From positions 1,782,082 to 1,846,081 of the forward strand of contig NZ_JAQYUU010000001.1 in NCBI RefSeq assembly GCF_028728205.1: a stretch of DNA of 64,000 nucleotides. Direction: 5' to 3'. Below, in pieces: positions 1-8,935 of this stretch; position 1 is the stretch's first letter; every line of letters begins with the position of its first letter. The DNA is from Clostridium sp. 'White wine YQ'. GTDB taxonomy: Bacteria; Bacillota; Clostridia; Clostridiales; Clostridiaceae. Below the pieces are notes generated by a model, which worked only from the letters and a program-made list of their open reading frames with translations, did not search any database and was not told the DNA's origin. The position numbers and the translations under genes are program-made.

Positions 1-1908
1 TTCTGCATTTCCAATATCACAAGAAAGCAGTGCATATATACAAGGACTTAAGCTTGAGCCATGTTCTGTCCTTGGCTCATAGTACTCCCAATTTGCCTTT
101 TTAACTTCTTTAGAATATTCATTTTTGAACAGATTTAGCATAAGTACAACATCTGCTTGTTTAATAATCTTAGTAGTAGATGCTACTCCATGTCCTCCAC
201 CCCAATATTCTTTTGGATCAAGAAGTCTGCTTTTTACTTCCTCTAAAGTGCAATCCTCTAATTCATTGTATCCGCTAAACTGCTCTATAACCAAAGTTTT
301 TTCATCTGGCTTAGGCACATAAAGCTTTTCTTTAAATTTAATAAGACTTAATATCTCTTCTTTGTCATACTCAATTTTAGATAGGAGTTTTAAACATTCC
401 TCAGGATATTTATCCTGTAATATTTCTAAGATTTTAAATGCAATATCTAAAGTATGATAAACCATCTTACTTGTGTATGCATTATTATTTACTCTTTCAT
501 GATACTCATCTGGTCCAATAACATCCAAGATTTCATACCTGTCCTTATCTTCTTTAAAGTACGCATAGGAATAATAAAATCTTGCACATTCCAAAATTAC
601 TTCTGCTCCGCCATTTAAAAGTAAGTTGTCATCTCCAGTAAACTTATAAGTTTCCCATATTGCATGAGATACTGCAGCACTTATATGAACCTGCTTATCT
701 TTGAAATATGTTTTAACTGGACGTCCAGTAAATACATCTGTTACATTAAAATCACTACAGGCATCTTGTCCATCTTCTTGACTTTCCCATGCATAAAAAG
801 CTCCTTTAAAGCCGTAATAATTTGCCTTTTCTCTAGCTCCTTGCAGGGTTCTTATTCTGTAATTAACTAAATTAATGGCAACATCTGGTGAGGTATGAAG
901 GAAGAATGGAAGCATAAACATCTCTGTATCCCAGAAGATAGCACCCTTATAGGTTTGTCCAGAAAGTCCTCGTGCTGGTATTGATAACTTATTTGAATGT
1001 ACTGGTGCTATAATGTGAAGTTGATATATACTATAGCGAAGTGCCAATTGATCATCCTCATTACCTTCAATTATTACATCAGAAACTTCCCATCTATCAT
1101 TCCATTTTGCTGCATGAGCATTATAGTTTTTGTCATACCCATCCTCAGCCCCCTTAACTGCTACATCTAAACATTCAGCTTCTATATTTGAGGCTTCATC
1201 ATTTCCCGTATAAACAGAAACATATTTATAAATTGTATATTCTACTCCTGGCTCCCCTTTAAACTTTATATTTCTAAGAATGCTTTTTTCAGTTTTTAAT
1301 ATAGCTTCTTCTGCCTCAAAATCCTTTTTACAGATTTCTGCTACCACAACTGGGACTTTTAATTCTTGAGTTGGAGTTGATATTTTTATATAGTTTTTAT
1401 CACTTTCTAGCATGTAATTTTCTAAATGGGGGCCATTTATATCCCATACATCCCCATCAATGCCTGTATTAATCTCTATTTCACTTGTCTCATCTACAGT
1501 CACAGTATATTTAAGACATATTAAATGAACATTAGAAAGGCTTATGAAACGTTCAGCCTTAATTGCAATTTTTCCTTTTTCACTATTCCACTCTGTGTTT
1601 CTTCTATGGACTCCTTCCTTAATATCAAGAACTTGATTATGCTCAAAAGGTTCTTCCTTAAGCACTGAATATTCTTCTCCATCTACCATTAGTGTTGTAA
1701 ATGTACCATTTGGAGCATTGATAGGCTCACGCCACTTATCCCCTTGCTTATCATATAAACCTGAAATATTACAGGCAACTAGTTCATTTTTTGTATACTC
1801 CTCCAATGTTCCTCTAAAGCCCATATACCCATTTCCAGTAATAAATTTATTTCCATTGTTAACTATATTCTCTTTATTAAAACTCTCTTCTTTTACTCTC
1901 CAAGACAT
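1..1908 (-). CDS. GH65 glycoside phosphorylase, copy 2 (3' end cut by window edge)
   Basis: An open frame of 636 codons runs from an ATG at 1908 (GGAGGG seven bases upstream) off the left edge, so the C-terminus is missing; the family usually has about 750-790 residues. The sequence reads as glycoside hydrolase family 65, inverting phosphorylases that split alpha-glucosides with phosphate into beta-glucose 1-phosphate. Family landmarks seen are FWDTEMFMLPFF and IGPDEYHERVNNNAYTS, whose Glu is the expected catalytic acid. The start lies one base after the stop of the upstream GH65 gene, so the two are translationally coupled. The two are paralogues with different active-site surroundings (DEYHERVNNN versus DEFHMMVNNN), which implies different acceptor sugars. 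Kojibiose, nigerose, trehalose, maltose and glucosyl-rhamnose are all possible, and the sequence alone does not decide. Confidence 0.9.
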   Translation of the reverse strand, partial: MSWRVKEESFNKENIVNNGNKFITGNGYMGFRGTLEEYTKNELVACNISGLYDKQGDKWREPINAPNGTFTTLMVDGEEYSVLKEEPFEHNQVLDIKEGVHRRNTEWNSEKGKIAIKAERFISLSNVHLICLKYTVTVDETSEIEINTGIDGDVWDINGPHLENYMLESDKNYIKISTPTQELKVPVVVAEICKKDFEAEEAILKTEKSILRNIKFKGEPGVEYTIYKYVSVYTGNDEASNIEAECLDVAVKGAEDGYDKNYNAHAAKWNDRWEVSDVIIEGNEDDQLALRYSIYQLHIIAPVHSNKLSIPARGLSGQTYKGAIFWDTEMFMLPFFLHTSPDVAINLVNYRIRTLQGAREKANYYGFKGAFYAWESQEDGQDACSDFNVTDVFTGRPVKTYFKDKQVHISAAVSHAIWETYKFTGDDNLLLNGGAEVILECARFYYSYAYFKEDKDRYEILDVIGPDEYHERVNNNAYTSKMVYHTLDIAFKILEILQDKYPEECLKLLSKIEYDKEEILSLIKFKEKLYVPKPDEKTLVIEQFSGYNELEDCTLEEVKSRLLDPKEYWGGGHGVASTTKIIKQADVVLMLNLFKNEYSKEVKKANWEYYEPRTEHGSSLSPCIYALLSCDIGNAE

Positions 1909-1909
1909 A

Positions 1910-4219
1910 TTACTCCCTCCAACATTCAGGAATTCTTAGTGTAATACCTTCTGAATCAATAGAATATTTTTTATCATATACTTCTATTTCTACTGACTTA
2001 TCATTTATAACCTTAATAGTTAACTCTTCCTTGCTTGCTTTAACAGACAGTACTGCTGACTTATAAACCACTCTGAAAGTATAGCTATTCCATGCCTTTG
2101 GAATGGATGGATTAAACTTAAGAACTTTTCCATCGCTTCTCATGCCACCAAAGCCATATACAATGTTAAGCCAAGCTCCAGCTAAACTAGTTGTGTGTAT
2201 ACCTTCCTTAGTGTTTCTATTATAGTTATCAAGATCCATTCTTGTTGCAAACCCAAAGAATTTAAATGCCTCTTCATGTTTTTGAAGTTCAGATGCTAAT
2301 ATCGAGTGAATGGATGGAGAAAGTGAAGACTCATGTATTGTTCTAGGTTCATAATATTCGTAATTAGCTTTTTTACTTTCTAAACTAAAATCTTGATTAT
2401 ATAAGAATAAGAACATTAACACATCAGCTTGCTTTATCATATCGCTGCGATATATTCTATCGTAAGACCAATTATTATAAAGTGGGAATTCCTCAACTGG
2501 TATAGAATTTACATCAATATGAGGTAATTCAAAATATCCTTCATGCTGCTCAAATATCTTAGTCTCTTCATCATAAAGTATATTCATATTATCTGAGCAG
2601 TTCTTTATATCCATAAGCTCCTCTTCAGTGAAGCCTATTTTCTTTTGAAGATTCTCATACAAATCTAAACTCTTTTCTTTCATTTCCTTTAATACATCTA
2701 AGGTATAATCAAAGGTCTTCTTAGCCATATAATTTGTATAACTATTATTATTAACCATCATATGAAACTCATCTGGCCCCATAACTGCATATATTCCAAA
2801 TTTATTATTTAATCCTCCCCAGGCTCCCCTAGACTTTAAGAATCTGCTTATTTCAACTAGCATTTCTGCCCCGTGATTAAATAAAAATTCCCTATCACCA
2901 CTTAAATGTACATAGTGCCAAATTGCATATGCAACTCCTGTACTAGGTTGAAACTGCAAACTTGCATGCTGCCATAAATCACAAGCTTCTTCTCCATTTA
3001 AGGTCGCTATTGGATAACACGCACCTGAGCAATCTAACATCTTTGCGCGTTTCTTTGCCTCTCCTAGTTTAGAGTATCTAAATTCTAATAAGTTTTTAGC
3101 TGCCTTTAAATTATTAAATAGATAAAAAGGAAAACAACAAGTTTCTGTATCCCAAAAAGCATGCCCATTATATGCTTCACCAGTTAGTCCTTTAGCCCCT
3201 ATATTATTCGTAGGATTTTGGCCGCTATAGGTTTGAGTCATTTGGAAAATACAAAAACGTATACCTTGCTGATTCTTCTCATCCCCTTCTATTTGAATAT
3301 CAAATCTATTCCATATGTTATTCCAATAAGCTTTACTTTCTTCAAGTGCATATTCTACATTTTTACTTTCTTGCTCCTTAACTGAATTAATTCCGGTATC
3401 CCAAAGCTCGTCATTATCCATTGATGAATCTTTAAGCACAATATTAGATACTAACTTATCTACCTTGCTTATTTCTCCTTGCTTTAGACTAATATTAAGC
3501 TTATATCCAATAGTCTTTTCATCCTCGTAAACACTTTTACTTACTAAATTGTCTCCCTTAAAGGTAAAACCTGAAAATACCTTTTGATTTGAAGTAAGAG
3601 TTTCCCCAATAATTGCTGCCCTTTTATCTGAAGCTTCTTTTTTAACTACATTCCAGAAACACTTACCCTTACTTTCATGGATAATGCTGAAATCTAGTGC
3701 CATTATTACTTCTATATTTCCTGAGAAATTAATTGGCTCAAAAGCAATCCTTTGAAAGCCTTCGTTTGATTTATTCATATTTAAGAATCTTAAAAACGTA
3801 ACCTTAATTCTTTTACCACTTTTAGTATTCCATATAAATTCTCTGCTTAATGTACCAGCTTTAAGATCTAATGTCCTTAAGAAATTTTCATAATTTGAGG
3901 TTTTTAAGTCTAATTGTTCTCCATCTATTAATATCCTAGTATAAAGCCAATCTACTGAGTTCACCATAAAATGTGTATGATCAATAATTCCCTTATATCC
4001 TGACCTATTTACATCTGTAGAATACTCATATACTCCATTAAAATAACTGCCGAGAAGTTTTTCGCAGTTAGAGCCTTCTTCAAAATATCCTCTAACTCCC
4101 ATGTATTCATTTCCTAGAGAAAATATTGATTCAGATACCATGTTTCGTTCTTCGTCAAAGCCTTCCTCAATAATCTTCCAAGGATCAATTTTATAATATA
4201 TATCTGCAAATTTAGCCAT
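1910..4219 (-). CDS. GH65 glycoside phosphorylase, copy 1
   Basis: This 769-residue protein is a full-length GH65 inverting phosphorylase. It has the N-terminal beta-sandwich (about 1-280), a helical linker, the (alpha/alpha)6 barrel (about 320-690) and a small C-terminal beta-domain. Landmarks are AYNGHAFWDTETCCFPF, the catalytic Glu in VMGPDEFHMMVNNNSYT, and the phosphate-site region RTIHESSLSPSIHS followed by TSLAGAW. It has no signal peptide, so it acts on imported sugar in the cytoplasm. It follows the permease genes after a 61-base gap holding a hairpin, and its stop is one base before the next GH65 start. The product, beta-glucose 1-phosphate, would need a beta-phosphoglucomutase, which is not in the window. 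The exact disaccharide is unknown. Confidence 0.92.
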   Translation of the reverse strand: MAKFADIYYKIDPWKIIEEGFDEERNMVSESIFSLGNEYMGVRGYFEEGSNCEKLLGSYFNGVYEYSTDVNRSGYKGIIDHTHFMVNSVDWLYTRILIDGEQLDLKTSNYENFLRTLDLKAGTLSREFIWNTKSGKRIKVTFLRFLNMNKSNEGFQRIAFEPINFSGNIEVIMALDFSIIHESKGKCFWNVVKKEASDKRAAIIGETLTSNQKVFSGFTFKGDNLVSKSVYEDEKTIGYKLNISLKQGEISKVDKLVSNIVLKDSSMDNDELWDTGINSVKEQESKNVEYALEESKAYWNNIWNRFDIQIEGDEKNQQGIRFCIFQMTQTYSGQNPTNNIGAKGLTGEAYNGHAFWDTETCCFPFYLFNNLKAAKNLLEFRYSKLGEAKKRAKMLDCSGACYPIATLNGEEACDLWQHASLQFQPSTGVAYAIWHYVHLSGDREFLFNHGAEMLVEISRFLKSRGAWGGLNNKFGIYAVMGPDEFHMMVNNNSYTNYMAKKTFDYTLDVLKEMKEKSLDLYENLQKKIGFTEEELMDIKNCSDNMNILYDEETKIFEQHEGYFELPHIDVNSIPVEEFPLYNNWSYDRIYRSDMIKQADVLMFLFLYNQDFSLESKKANYEYYEPRTIHESSLSPSIHSILASELQKHEEAFKFFGFATRMDLDNYNRNTKEGIHTTSLAGAWLNIVYGFGGMRSDGKVLKFNPSIPKAWNSYTFRVVYKSAVLSVKASKEELTIKVINDKSVEIEVYDKKYSIDSEGITLRIPECWRE

Positions 4220-4252
4220 AGCTACATACCCCCACTTAATTTGAAAATTTTT

Positions 4253-4278
4253 TATAGGTTTTCTATAAAAAACCTATA
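4253..4278 (-). promoter_or_regulatory. Intercistronic hairpin between permease and GH65 genes
   Basis: TATAGGTTTT and AAAACCTATA pair perfectly over ten bases with a six-base loop, in the 61-base gap after the permease gene. No U-run follows on the minus strand. It therefore looks like an mRNA-processing or stability hairpin that sets the ratio of transporter to enzyme, rather than a full terminator. This role is inferred. Confidence 0.5.
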
Positions 4279-4280
4279 TC

Positions 4281-5153
4281 CTACCCCTTTGTTCCAGAAA
4301 AATTGCTTGCTTCTATAATCCGTTTTTGGAAAATAGTAAACAATATAACTGGAGGAATTATTGCGAACACAATGGCTCTAAGAACATCAACTTGTGATCC
4401 TGTGGCATCTTTAAATTGGAATAACCTAACCATAACAGTTTCAAGTCCAGTATTATTTAGTAGAAGACTAGGTAATAAAAAGTCTGACCAAGCAGCATTA
4501 AGTGCATACATAGCTATTACTGTTGTAATTGGCTTACTTAATGGCATTATTATCCTAAAGAAAATACCTAAGTCACTGCAGCCATCTATCCTTGCAGCTT
4601 CAATAACCGATTTAGGAAGTGCATCAAAAAATTCCTTAAATAAAACCACATAAAAGGCACTTGCTCCAGCTGAAAGCCATAGTGGAATGAAAGATCCATT
4701 AAGATGTATTTTTGTAATATTTACAAATAGAGGAACTATACTTGTAGTAGCTGGAATCATCAAACTTGAGACTACAAGTGTATAAATGATCTTGCTTCCT
4801 TTAGGTTTAAGAATTGAAATTGCATATGCCAAAAGTCCATTGAATACTATTGCGCATATGATAGAACCTCCGATTGAAATAAAAGAATTAATATAATACT
4901 TATAAAACTTAAGCTCTTTCCACGTCTGTGTAAACTTGCTAAAATCAAAGGATTTAGGCAATACAGATGTGGTTAAGGTAAATTCCTGTATATCTTTAAA
5001 ACTTTGAAGGAATAGCCAAATTGGAGGAGCTGCAGATAATATAACGATAATTAAGCAAATAATAAACATTATAAAATAAAGAACTTTTACTTTTGGCCTT
5101 TTTAAATCTGATTTAGTAATAATGCCATTTTCTTTAAGTGATATTTTAGACAT
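4281..5153 (-). CDS. Carbohydrate ABC transporter permease, MalG type
   Basis: This is the second inner-membrane permease of a CUT1 sugar importer, about 290 residues with six predicted membrane segments. The cytoplasmic EAA loop that docks the ATPase is seen as EAARIDGCSDLGIFFRIIMP. I prefer the ATG at 5153, which has AAAGGAG seven bases upstream. A TTG at 5192 would also be in frame and would overlap the preceding permease, but it lacks a good ribosome site. It forms a heterodimer with the MalF-type partner just upstream. No ATPase gene lies in this operon, so a shared MsmX/MsmK-like ATPase elsewhere is likely. Confidence 0.92.
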   Translation of the reverse strand: MSKISLKENGIITKSDLKRPKVKVLYFIMFIICLIIVILSAAPPIWLFLQSFKDIQEFTLTTSVLPKSFDFSKFTQTWKELKFYKYYINSFISIGGSIICAIVFNGLLAYAISILKPKGSKIIYTLVVSSLMIPATTSIVPLFVNITKIHLNGSFIPLWLSAGASAFYVVLFKEFFDALPKSVIEAARIDGCSDLGIFFRIIMPLSKPITTVIAMYALNAAWSDFLLPSLLLNNTGLETVMVRLFQFKDATGSQVDVLRAIVFAIIPPVILFTIFQKRIIEASNFSGTKG

Positions 5154-5169
5154 AATAGCTCTCTCCTTT

Positions 5170-6087
5170 CTACATATCCTCTGCTTTAACAAATTTATTA
5201 TAAATTACAGTTACTGTTATCAAGAATATACTCATCATTACACTAATAGCTGCTGCCTTTGGAAAGTCAAATTTACCAAATGCTAAGTTATAAACTAATT
5301 CCATAATTGATATAGATGCATTATTAGGGCCACCATTTTTCATTACCATTGGTTCGTAGAGAACTTGGAAAACTGATACAACCTGAAGTATTAAAAGTGT
5401 ACGTCCTAAATTTTTCATGTTTGGAATAGTTACGTGTACAATTCTATTCCATATGCTTGCACCATCAATTATTGCAGCCTCATATAATTCATGATTAATA
5501 CCTTGAAGACATGCTAAGTATATTAAGGCTGTGGCTCCTGCACTCCTCCAAGTCATAGTTATTACTATAAGTGGAATTGTGAGCTTGGGGTCATTTAACC
5601 AAACTTGAGGATCCACACCAAACTGATGCAAAATTATATTTAGAATTCCAGTTTCACCAGGTCTAAATATAAAGCCCCACATCATAACTGTAGCAAGGCC
5701 AGGAACTACATTTGGGAAATAAGTTCCTATTCTAAAGAGTCCCTTAGCATAAACCATCTCATTTATTAAAATAGCCATAACGATTGGTACTAAAAATCCT
5801 AATATTAAAGACCAAATGGTATAGGCCATTGTGTTTTTTATAGCAGGAATAAATGCTGGATCTTTAAATACATCCCTATAATTTTGCAAACCAACAAAAT
5901 CTACAGTATTAATACCTCTAGCACTATAGAACGAAAGTCTTATGTTCTCTATTAAAGGCTCCCACACAAAGAATATAAATAAAATAATTGCAGGAATCAT
6001 TATTAGCCATCCAGATATATTCTTTTTTATAAAAATATTTGTTTTATTTGGTTTATTTACTTTTGGCTTTCCTTTTACTTGAAGCAT
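5170..6087 (-). CDS. Carbohydrate ABC transporter permease, MalF type
   Basis: This 305-residue permease has six membrane segments starting at about residue 28 (WLIMIPAIILFIFFVWEP) and the EAA loop YEAAIIDGASIWNRIVHVTIP. It lacks the long periplasmic P2 domain of enterobacterial MalF, as is usual for Gram-positive CUT1 systems. It sits between the binding-protein gene and the MalG-type permease, in the order expected for a sugar importer. The substrate is presumably the disaccharide processed by the downstream GH65 enzymes. That link is inference from gene order. Confidence 0.92.
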   Translation of the reverse strand: MLQVKGKPKVNKPNKTNIFIKKNISGWLIMIPAIILFIFFVWEPLIENIRLSFYSARGINTVDFVGLQNYRDVFKDPAFIPAIKNTMAYTIWSLILGFLVPIVMAILINEMVYAKGLFRIGTYFPNVVPGLATVMMWGFIFRPGETGILNIILHQFGVDPQVWLNDPKLTIPLIVITMTWRSAGATALIYLACLQGINHELYEAAIIDGASIWNRIVHVTIPNMKNLGRTLLILQVVSVFQVLYEPMVMKNGGPNNASISIMELVYNLAFGKFDFPKAAAISVMMSIFLITVTVIYNKFVKAEDM

Positions 6088-6127
6088 CGGAGTCCCCCTT
6101 CCGCATTTTAATTCTCCATAAAATTAT

Positions 6128-6177
6128 GCATGTCCCCTGCAACTAAACAAAGGATTCTGCAATTGCAAAGAACATGC
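6128..6177 (-). promoter_or_regulatory. Weak intercistronic hairpin after the binding-protein gene
   Basis: GCATGT and ACATGC form the base of a long imperfect stem in the 121-base gap between the binding-protein and MalF-type genes. Such hairpins often protect the 3' end of binding-protein mRNA so that it exceeds permease mRNA. The pairing is short, so this is tentative. Confidence 0.3.
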
Positions 6178-6208
6178 TATAATCTCATTTAAAAATTATT
6201 GTTATTCT

Positions 6209-7603
6209 CTATTTAGTGTTATCTAAAACAGTTTGGAAATTGTCATTTGCTTTATTTAATAATTGAGAAACATCAGCATTTTTATCAGTAAGAACAGCTT
6301 GAAGTACGTTGGTTAATTCTTTGTATAAATCTTGAGTTGCTACAGGTTCTTCAAGATGTAATACACCTGGTTTCTTTATCCAATCATAGTAGTCGTTGTA
6401 TAAAGCCATATCAACATTTAAGTATTTCTTTTGAGCATCTGCTTGAGCTTTTAGATAATCAGGATCAGTCCATGCTGGGAATGATGGTAGTATTGGTACA
6501 CCCTTTGCAACTCTAGCCTGTGCATCTGCTTCTAAACCTTTTATAGAATCATCTGTAGTTACAGGTGCTTTTCCCATAAGTACAAGATACTTAAGTGCTG
6601 CCTTTACTTGGTCATCAGTAGCATTTGCAGCAAACATATATGGAGTTCCTCCGCTTAATGCGTATTGTTTTCCATCAGGTCCTGCTGGTAATGGTGCCAT
6701 TGAAAGGTTTTTAATGTCCATTTTATTTAGTGCTAATTGATCTGCAGAGTCAGGTGAAGCTATATACATTGCAGCATCTTCAGTAGCGATAGCTTTATAA
6801 CCTGATGCCCAATCTTCATTAGTTGGATCTGCAGTTAAAACATCATATTTCCACTTTAAGTCTTTTACATATTGCATAGCTGCTATAGCTTCTTTTGAAT
6901 TAAGCTGTGCAGTCCATTTTCCATCTTTTTGAACTTCAAATTGAGCTCCAAAGTCCCAAGCTATATTTGTGAAAAGCCATCCGCCTGCAGCATCTTTAGC
7001 TAAAATATCTATACCTGCATGTCCAGTCTTTTCTTTTATGATTTTTGCATCCTTTGCAAGTTCATCCCAAGTTTTTGGATATATAGGTTTTCCGCTTGCA
7101 TCTGCTAAGCCTGCATCTCTAAATAGCTTCGCATTAATCATTAAGCCTTCGGCATAACCATCACGTGGTAGGCCATATATTTTACCGTCCTTAGAAAGTA
7201 ATTTCTTTACATCTGGGTTCATTTTTGTATCCCAGCCAAGTTCCTTTAGTTGTGGGGTTATGTCTCTGACAAATCCATTGTCGATAAGTTTTTGTGGTTC
7301 AGTATACCATGTATCAAATATAGTTGGAGCATTTCCTGCTGTTGCCATGGAAACAAAACTATCTACAGCATATTTATAATATGCTGGTTCAATTTTTACA
7401 TTATCACTTTCTAAGATTTGCGCTGCCCATTTTTTATGCTGTTCAATTTGATCAGTTAATCCATCCTGTGGCCATATACCAAGCTTAACCGTAACTTGGC
7501 CATTAGAATCTGTAGATGTTGGCTTGCTCTTTGCGCATCCAGTAATTCCAACTACTGATAACATAAGTCCAATAGCAATAATTTTTTGAAGGTTCTTTCT
7601 CAT
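6209..7603 (-). CDS. Sugar-binding lipoprotein of ABC importer (CUT1)
   Basis: This 464-residue extracellular solute-binding protein (family 1) carries a lipoprotein signal peptide with the lipobox VGITGC, the Cys being near residue 23. A Ser/Thr-rich linker and the two-lobed binding fold follow. It would be anchored to the outer face of the membrane and hand sugar to the two permeases encoded next. It is the first gene of the operon after the promoter at 7660-7688 and has a GGGGGAG ribosome site. Aromatic residues suited to sugar stacking are present (WPQDG, IAWDFGAQF). The ligand is probably the alpha-glucoside cleaved by the GH65 pair, by context only. Confidence 0.93.
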   Translation of the reverse strand: MRKNLQKIIAIGLMLSVVGITGCAKSKPTSTDSNGQVTVKLGIWPQDGLTDQIEQHKKWAAQILESDNVKIEPAYYKYAVDSFVSMATAGNAPTIFDTWYTEPQKLIDNGFVRDITPQLKELGWDTKMNPDVKKLLSKDGKIYGLPRDGYAEGLMINAKLFRDAGLADASGKPIYPKTWDELAKDAKIIKEKTGHAGIDILAKDAAGGWLFTNIAWDFGAQFEVQKDGKWTAQLNSKEAIAAMQYVKDLKWKYDVLTADPTNEDWASGYKAIATEDAAMYIASPDSADQLALNKMDIKNLSMAPLPAGPDGKQYALSGGTPYMFAANATDDQVKAALKYLVLMGKAPVTTDDSIKGLEADAQARVAKGVPILPSFPAWTDPDYLKAQADAQKKYLNVDMALYNDYYDWIKKPGVLHLEEPVATQDLYKELTNVLQAVLTDKNADVSQLLNKANDNFQTVLDNTK

Positions 7604-7637
7604 TTATTCTCCCCCTTGATAATTTATAATTAATTAG

Positions 7638-7651
7638 GTTTAACGTTCAAC
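7638..7651 (-). promoter_or_regulatory. Putative LacI-family operator
   Basis: GTTTAACGTTCAAC is a 14-bp near-perfect palindrome centred on CG, as LacI-family regulators prefer. It lies 8 bases downstream of the -10 box at 7660-7665, across the expected transcription start of the sugar operon. The LacI-family gene is directly upstream, so binding here would block transcription until sugar is present. Confidence 0.65.
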
Positions 7652-7659
7652 TTAATCTC

Positions 7660-7688
7660 AGTATAAAGGTTTACATACCCATTGTCAA
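7660..7688 (-). promoter_or_regulatory. Sigma-A promoter of the GH65 sugar operon
   Basis: Read on the minus strand, TTGACA (7688-7683) is followed by a 17-base spacer and TATACT (7665-7660). This is very close to the sigma-A consensus. It points into the binding-protein gene about 57 bases away. Confidence 0.8.
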
Positions 7689-7724
7689 TATATTACTCTA
7701 AGACCTTTTACTGTAAAATACTAC

Positions 7725-7765
7725 AAATAAAGCTAAGTACTTTAAATCTGTACTTAGCTCTATTT
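7725..7765 (-). terminator. Terminator of the lacI-family gene
   Basis: AAATAAAGCTAAGTAC and GTACTTAGCTCTATTT form a 16-bp stem with one mismatch and a nine-base loop, just after the regulator stop. A T-rich stretch follows on the minus strand. It separates the regulator from the operon promoter. Confidence 0.65.
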
Positions 7766-7788
7766 GTCGATTTCTTTATAAATTATGC

Positions 7789-8811
7789 TCATTTTGTATG
7801 ATTTATATCTTTTACGCTATATCTTTCTACTAATGACACAGGTAAAATCAAATTATTATTTTCAATTTCATCTCCTTCAATAACTTTTATAAGTGATTCT
7901 GCAGCAACCTTTCCTTTTTCTTGAGGATCTTGATGTATTGTTGTAAGTCTAGGTGCTGTAATTGAACTTATATATAAGTCATCAAAACCGATTACAGAAA
8001 AGTCATCTGGTACACGCTTCCCTTGCTCATTGAGTCCAGATATAATTCCTGCGGCTAGTATATCTGCTGTAGCAAAAATTGCCGTTACATCAGTTCGCTT
8101 GCTTAATTTATGTCCCAGTTCTATACCTTCAGAGGCAACTATCTCTTGCTGGTAAACATTTTTAGAGTTAAAGGGAATACCCCCTTCTTTAAGTGCCATT
8201 TTATATCCCAAGAAACGTTCTTCTACAACTCCATTTCGCTTAATTATAGGAGATGCAAAAACTATAGAACTATGCCCCTTATCTATTAAATATTTTGTAG
8301 CCAGATATCCCCCTTTGCAGTCATCTATTCCGATGTTTAGCACCTTAGGATTATCTACATAACTATCTATAAGAACAAAAGGTACATTTGCATTCTCTAG
8401 CTTTTCAAAAAATTCATCTTGAAACAAACCAATCAAAATTAGACCATCTATATTCCAGTTGCGAAGTAATGAAAATAAGTCTTCGTGGCTATATACTATA
8501 CGTACCATTAAATAATAACCTTTTTCTCTAAGCTTTTCTTCAATTCCATCAATTACAACACTATGAAATGGATCTGAAATAAAGTTTCCACCCTTTCCTG
8601 GCACCACATGATTAATTACTCCAATGATTTTTGATAATTTATTTACTAAAGATCTTGCTGTCATATTAGGAACATAATTATTTTTTTCAATAATCATTTT
8701 TATCTTATCGACAGTTTCTTGTGCAACACGCTTATAATTTCCATGTATAACATTGGACACAGTAGTGACACTAACATTTGCTTCTTTTGCTATATCTTTC
8801 AATGTAGCCAT
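7789..8811 (-). CDS. LacI/GalR-family transcriptional regulator
   Basis: This 340-residue repressor starts with the LacI-type helix-turn-helix (MATLKDIAKEANVSVTTVSNVI, residues 1-22) and the hinge helix. A periplasmic-binding-like sugar-sensing domain follows, with the usual DGLILIG, FVLIDSYVDNPKV and SVIGFDD segments. It sits immediately upstream of the GH65 sugar operon in the same orientation, with a terminator between. The palindrome at 7638-7651 is its likely operator, so it probably represses the operon in the absence of the imported disaccharide. The inducer is unknown. Confidence 0.93.
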   Translation of the reverse strand: MATLKDIAKEANVSVTTVSNVIHGNYKRVAQETVDKIKMIIEKNNYVPNMTARSLVNKLSKIIGVINHVVPGKGGNFISDPFHSVVIDGIEEKLREKGYYLMVRIVYSHEDLFSLLRNWNIDGLILIGLFQDEFFEKLENANVPFVLIDSYVDNPKVLNIGIDDCKGGYLATKYLIDKGHSSIVFASPIIKRNGVVEERFLGYKMALKEGGIPFNSKNVYQQEIVASEGIELGHKLSKRTDVTAIFATADILAAGIISGLNEQGKRVPDDFSVIGFDDLYISSITAPRLTTIHQDPQEKGKVAAESLIKVIEGDEIENNNLILPVSLVERYSVKDINHTK

Positions 8812-8935
8812 ATATTCCCCCCTGATTCATGGTATCTATAAATAATTTTCTTCTCAAAACCTTATAATCTGATATTAAATGCATTATATATAATATACAC
8901 CCATTTTCTAATTTTTAACAATAGCTATTATTTAA

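Noticed and set aside
4253..4278. Full terminator between the permease and GH65 genes
   Set aside because: The stem is good but no U-run follows on the transcribed strand, so read-through is expected.
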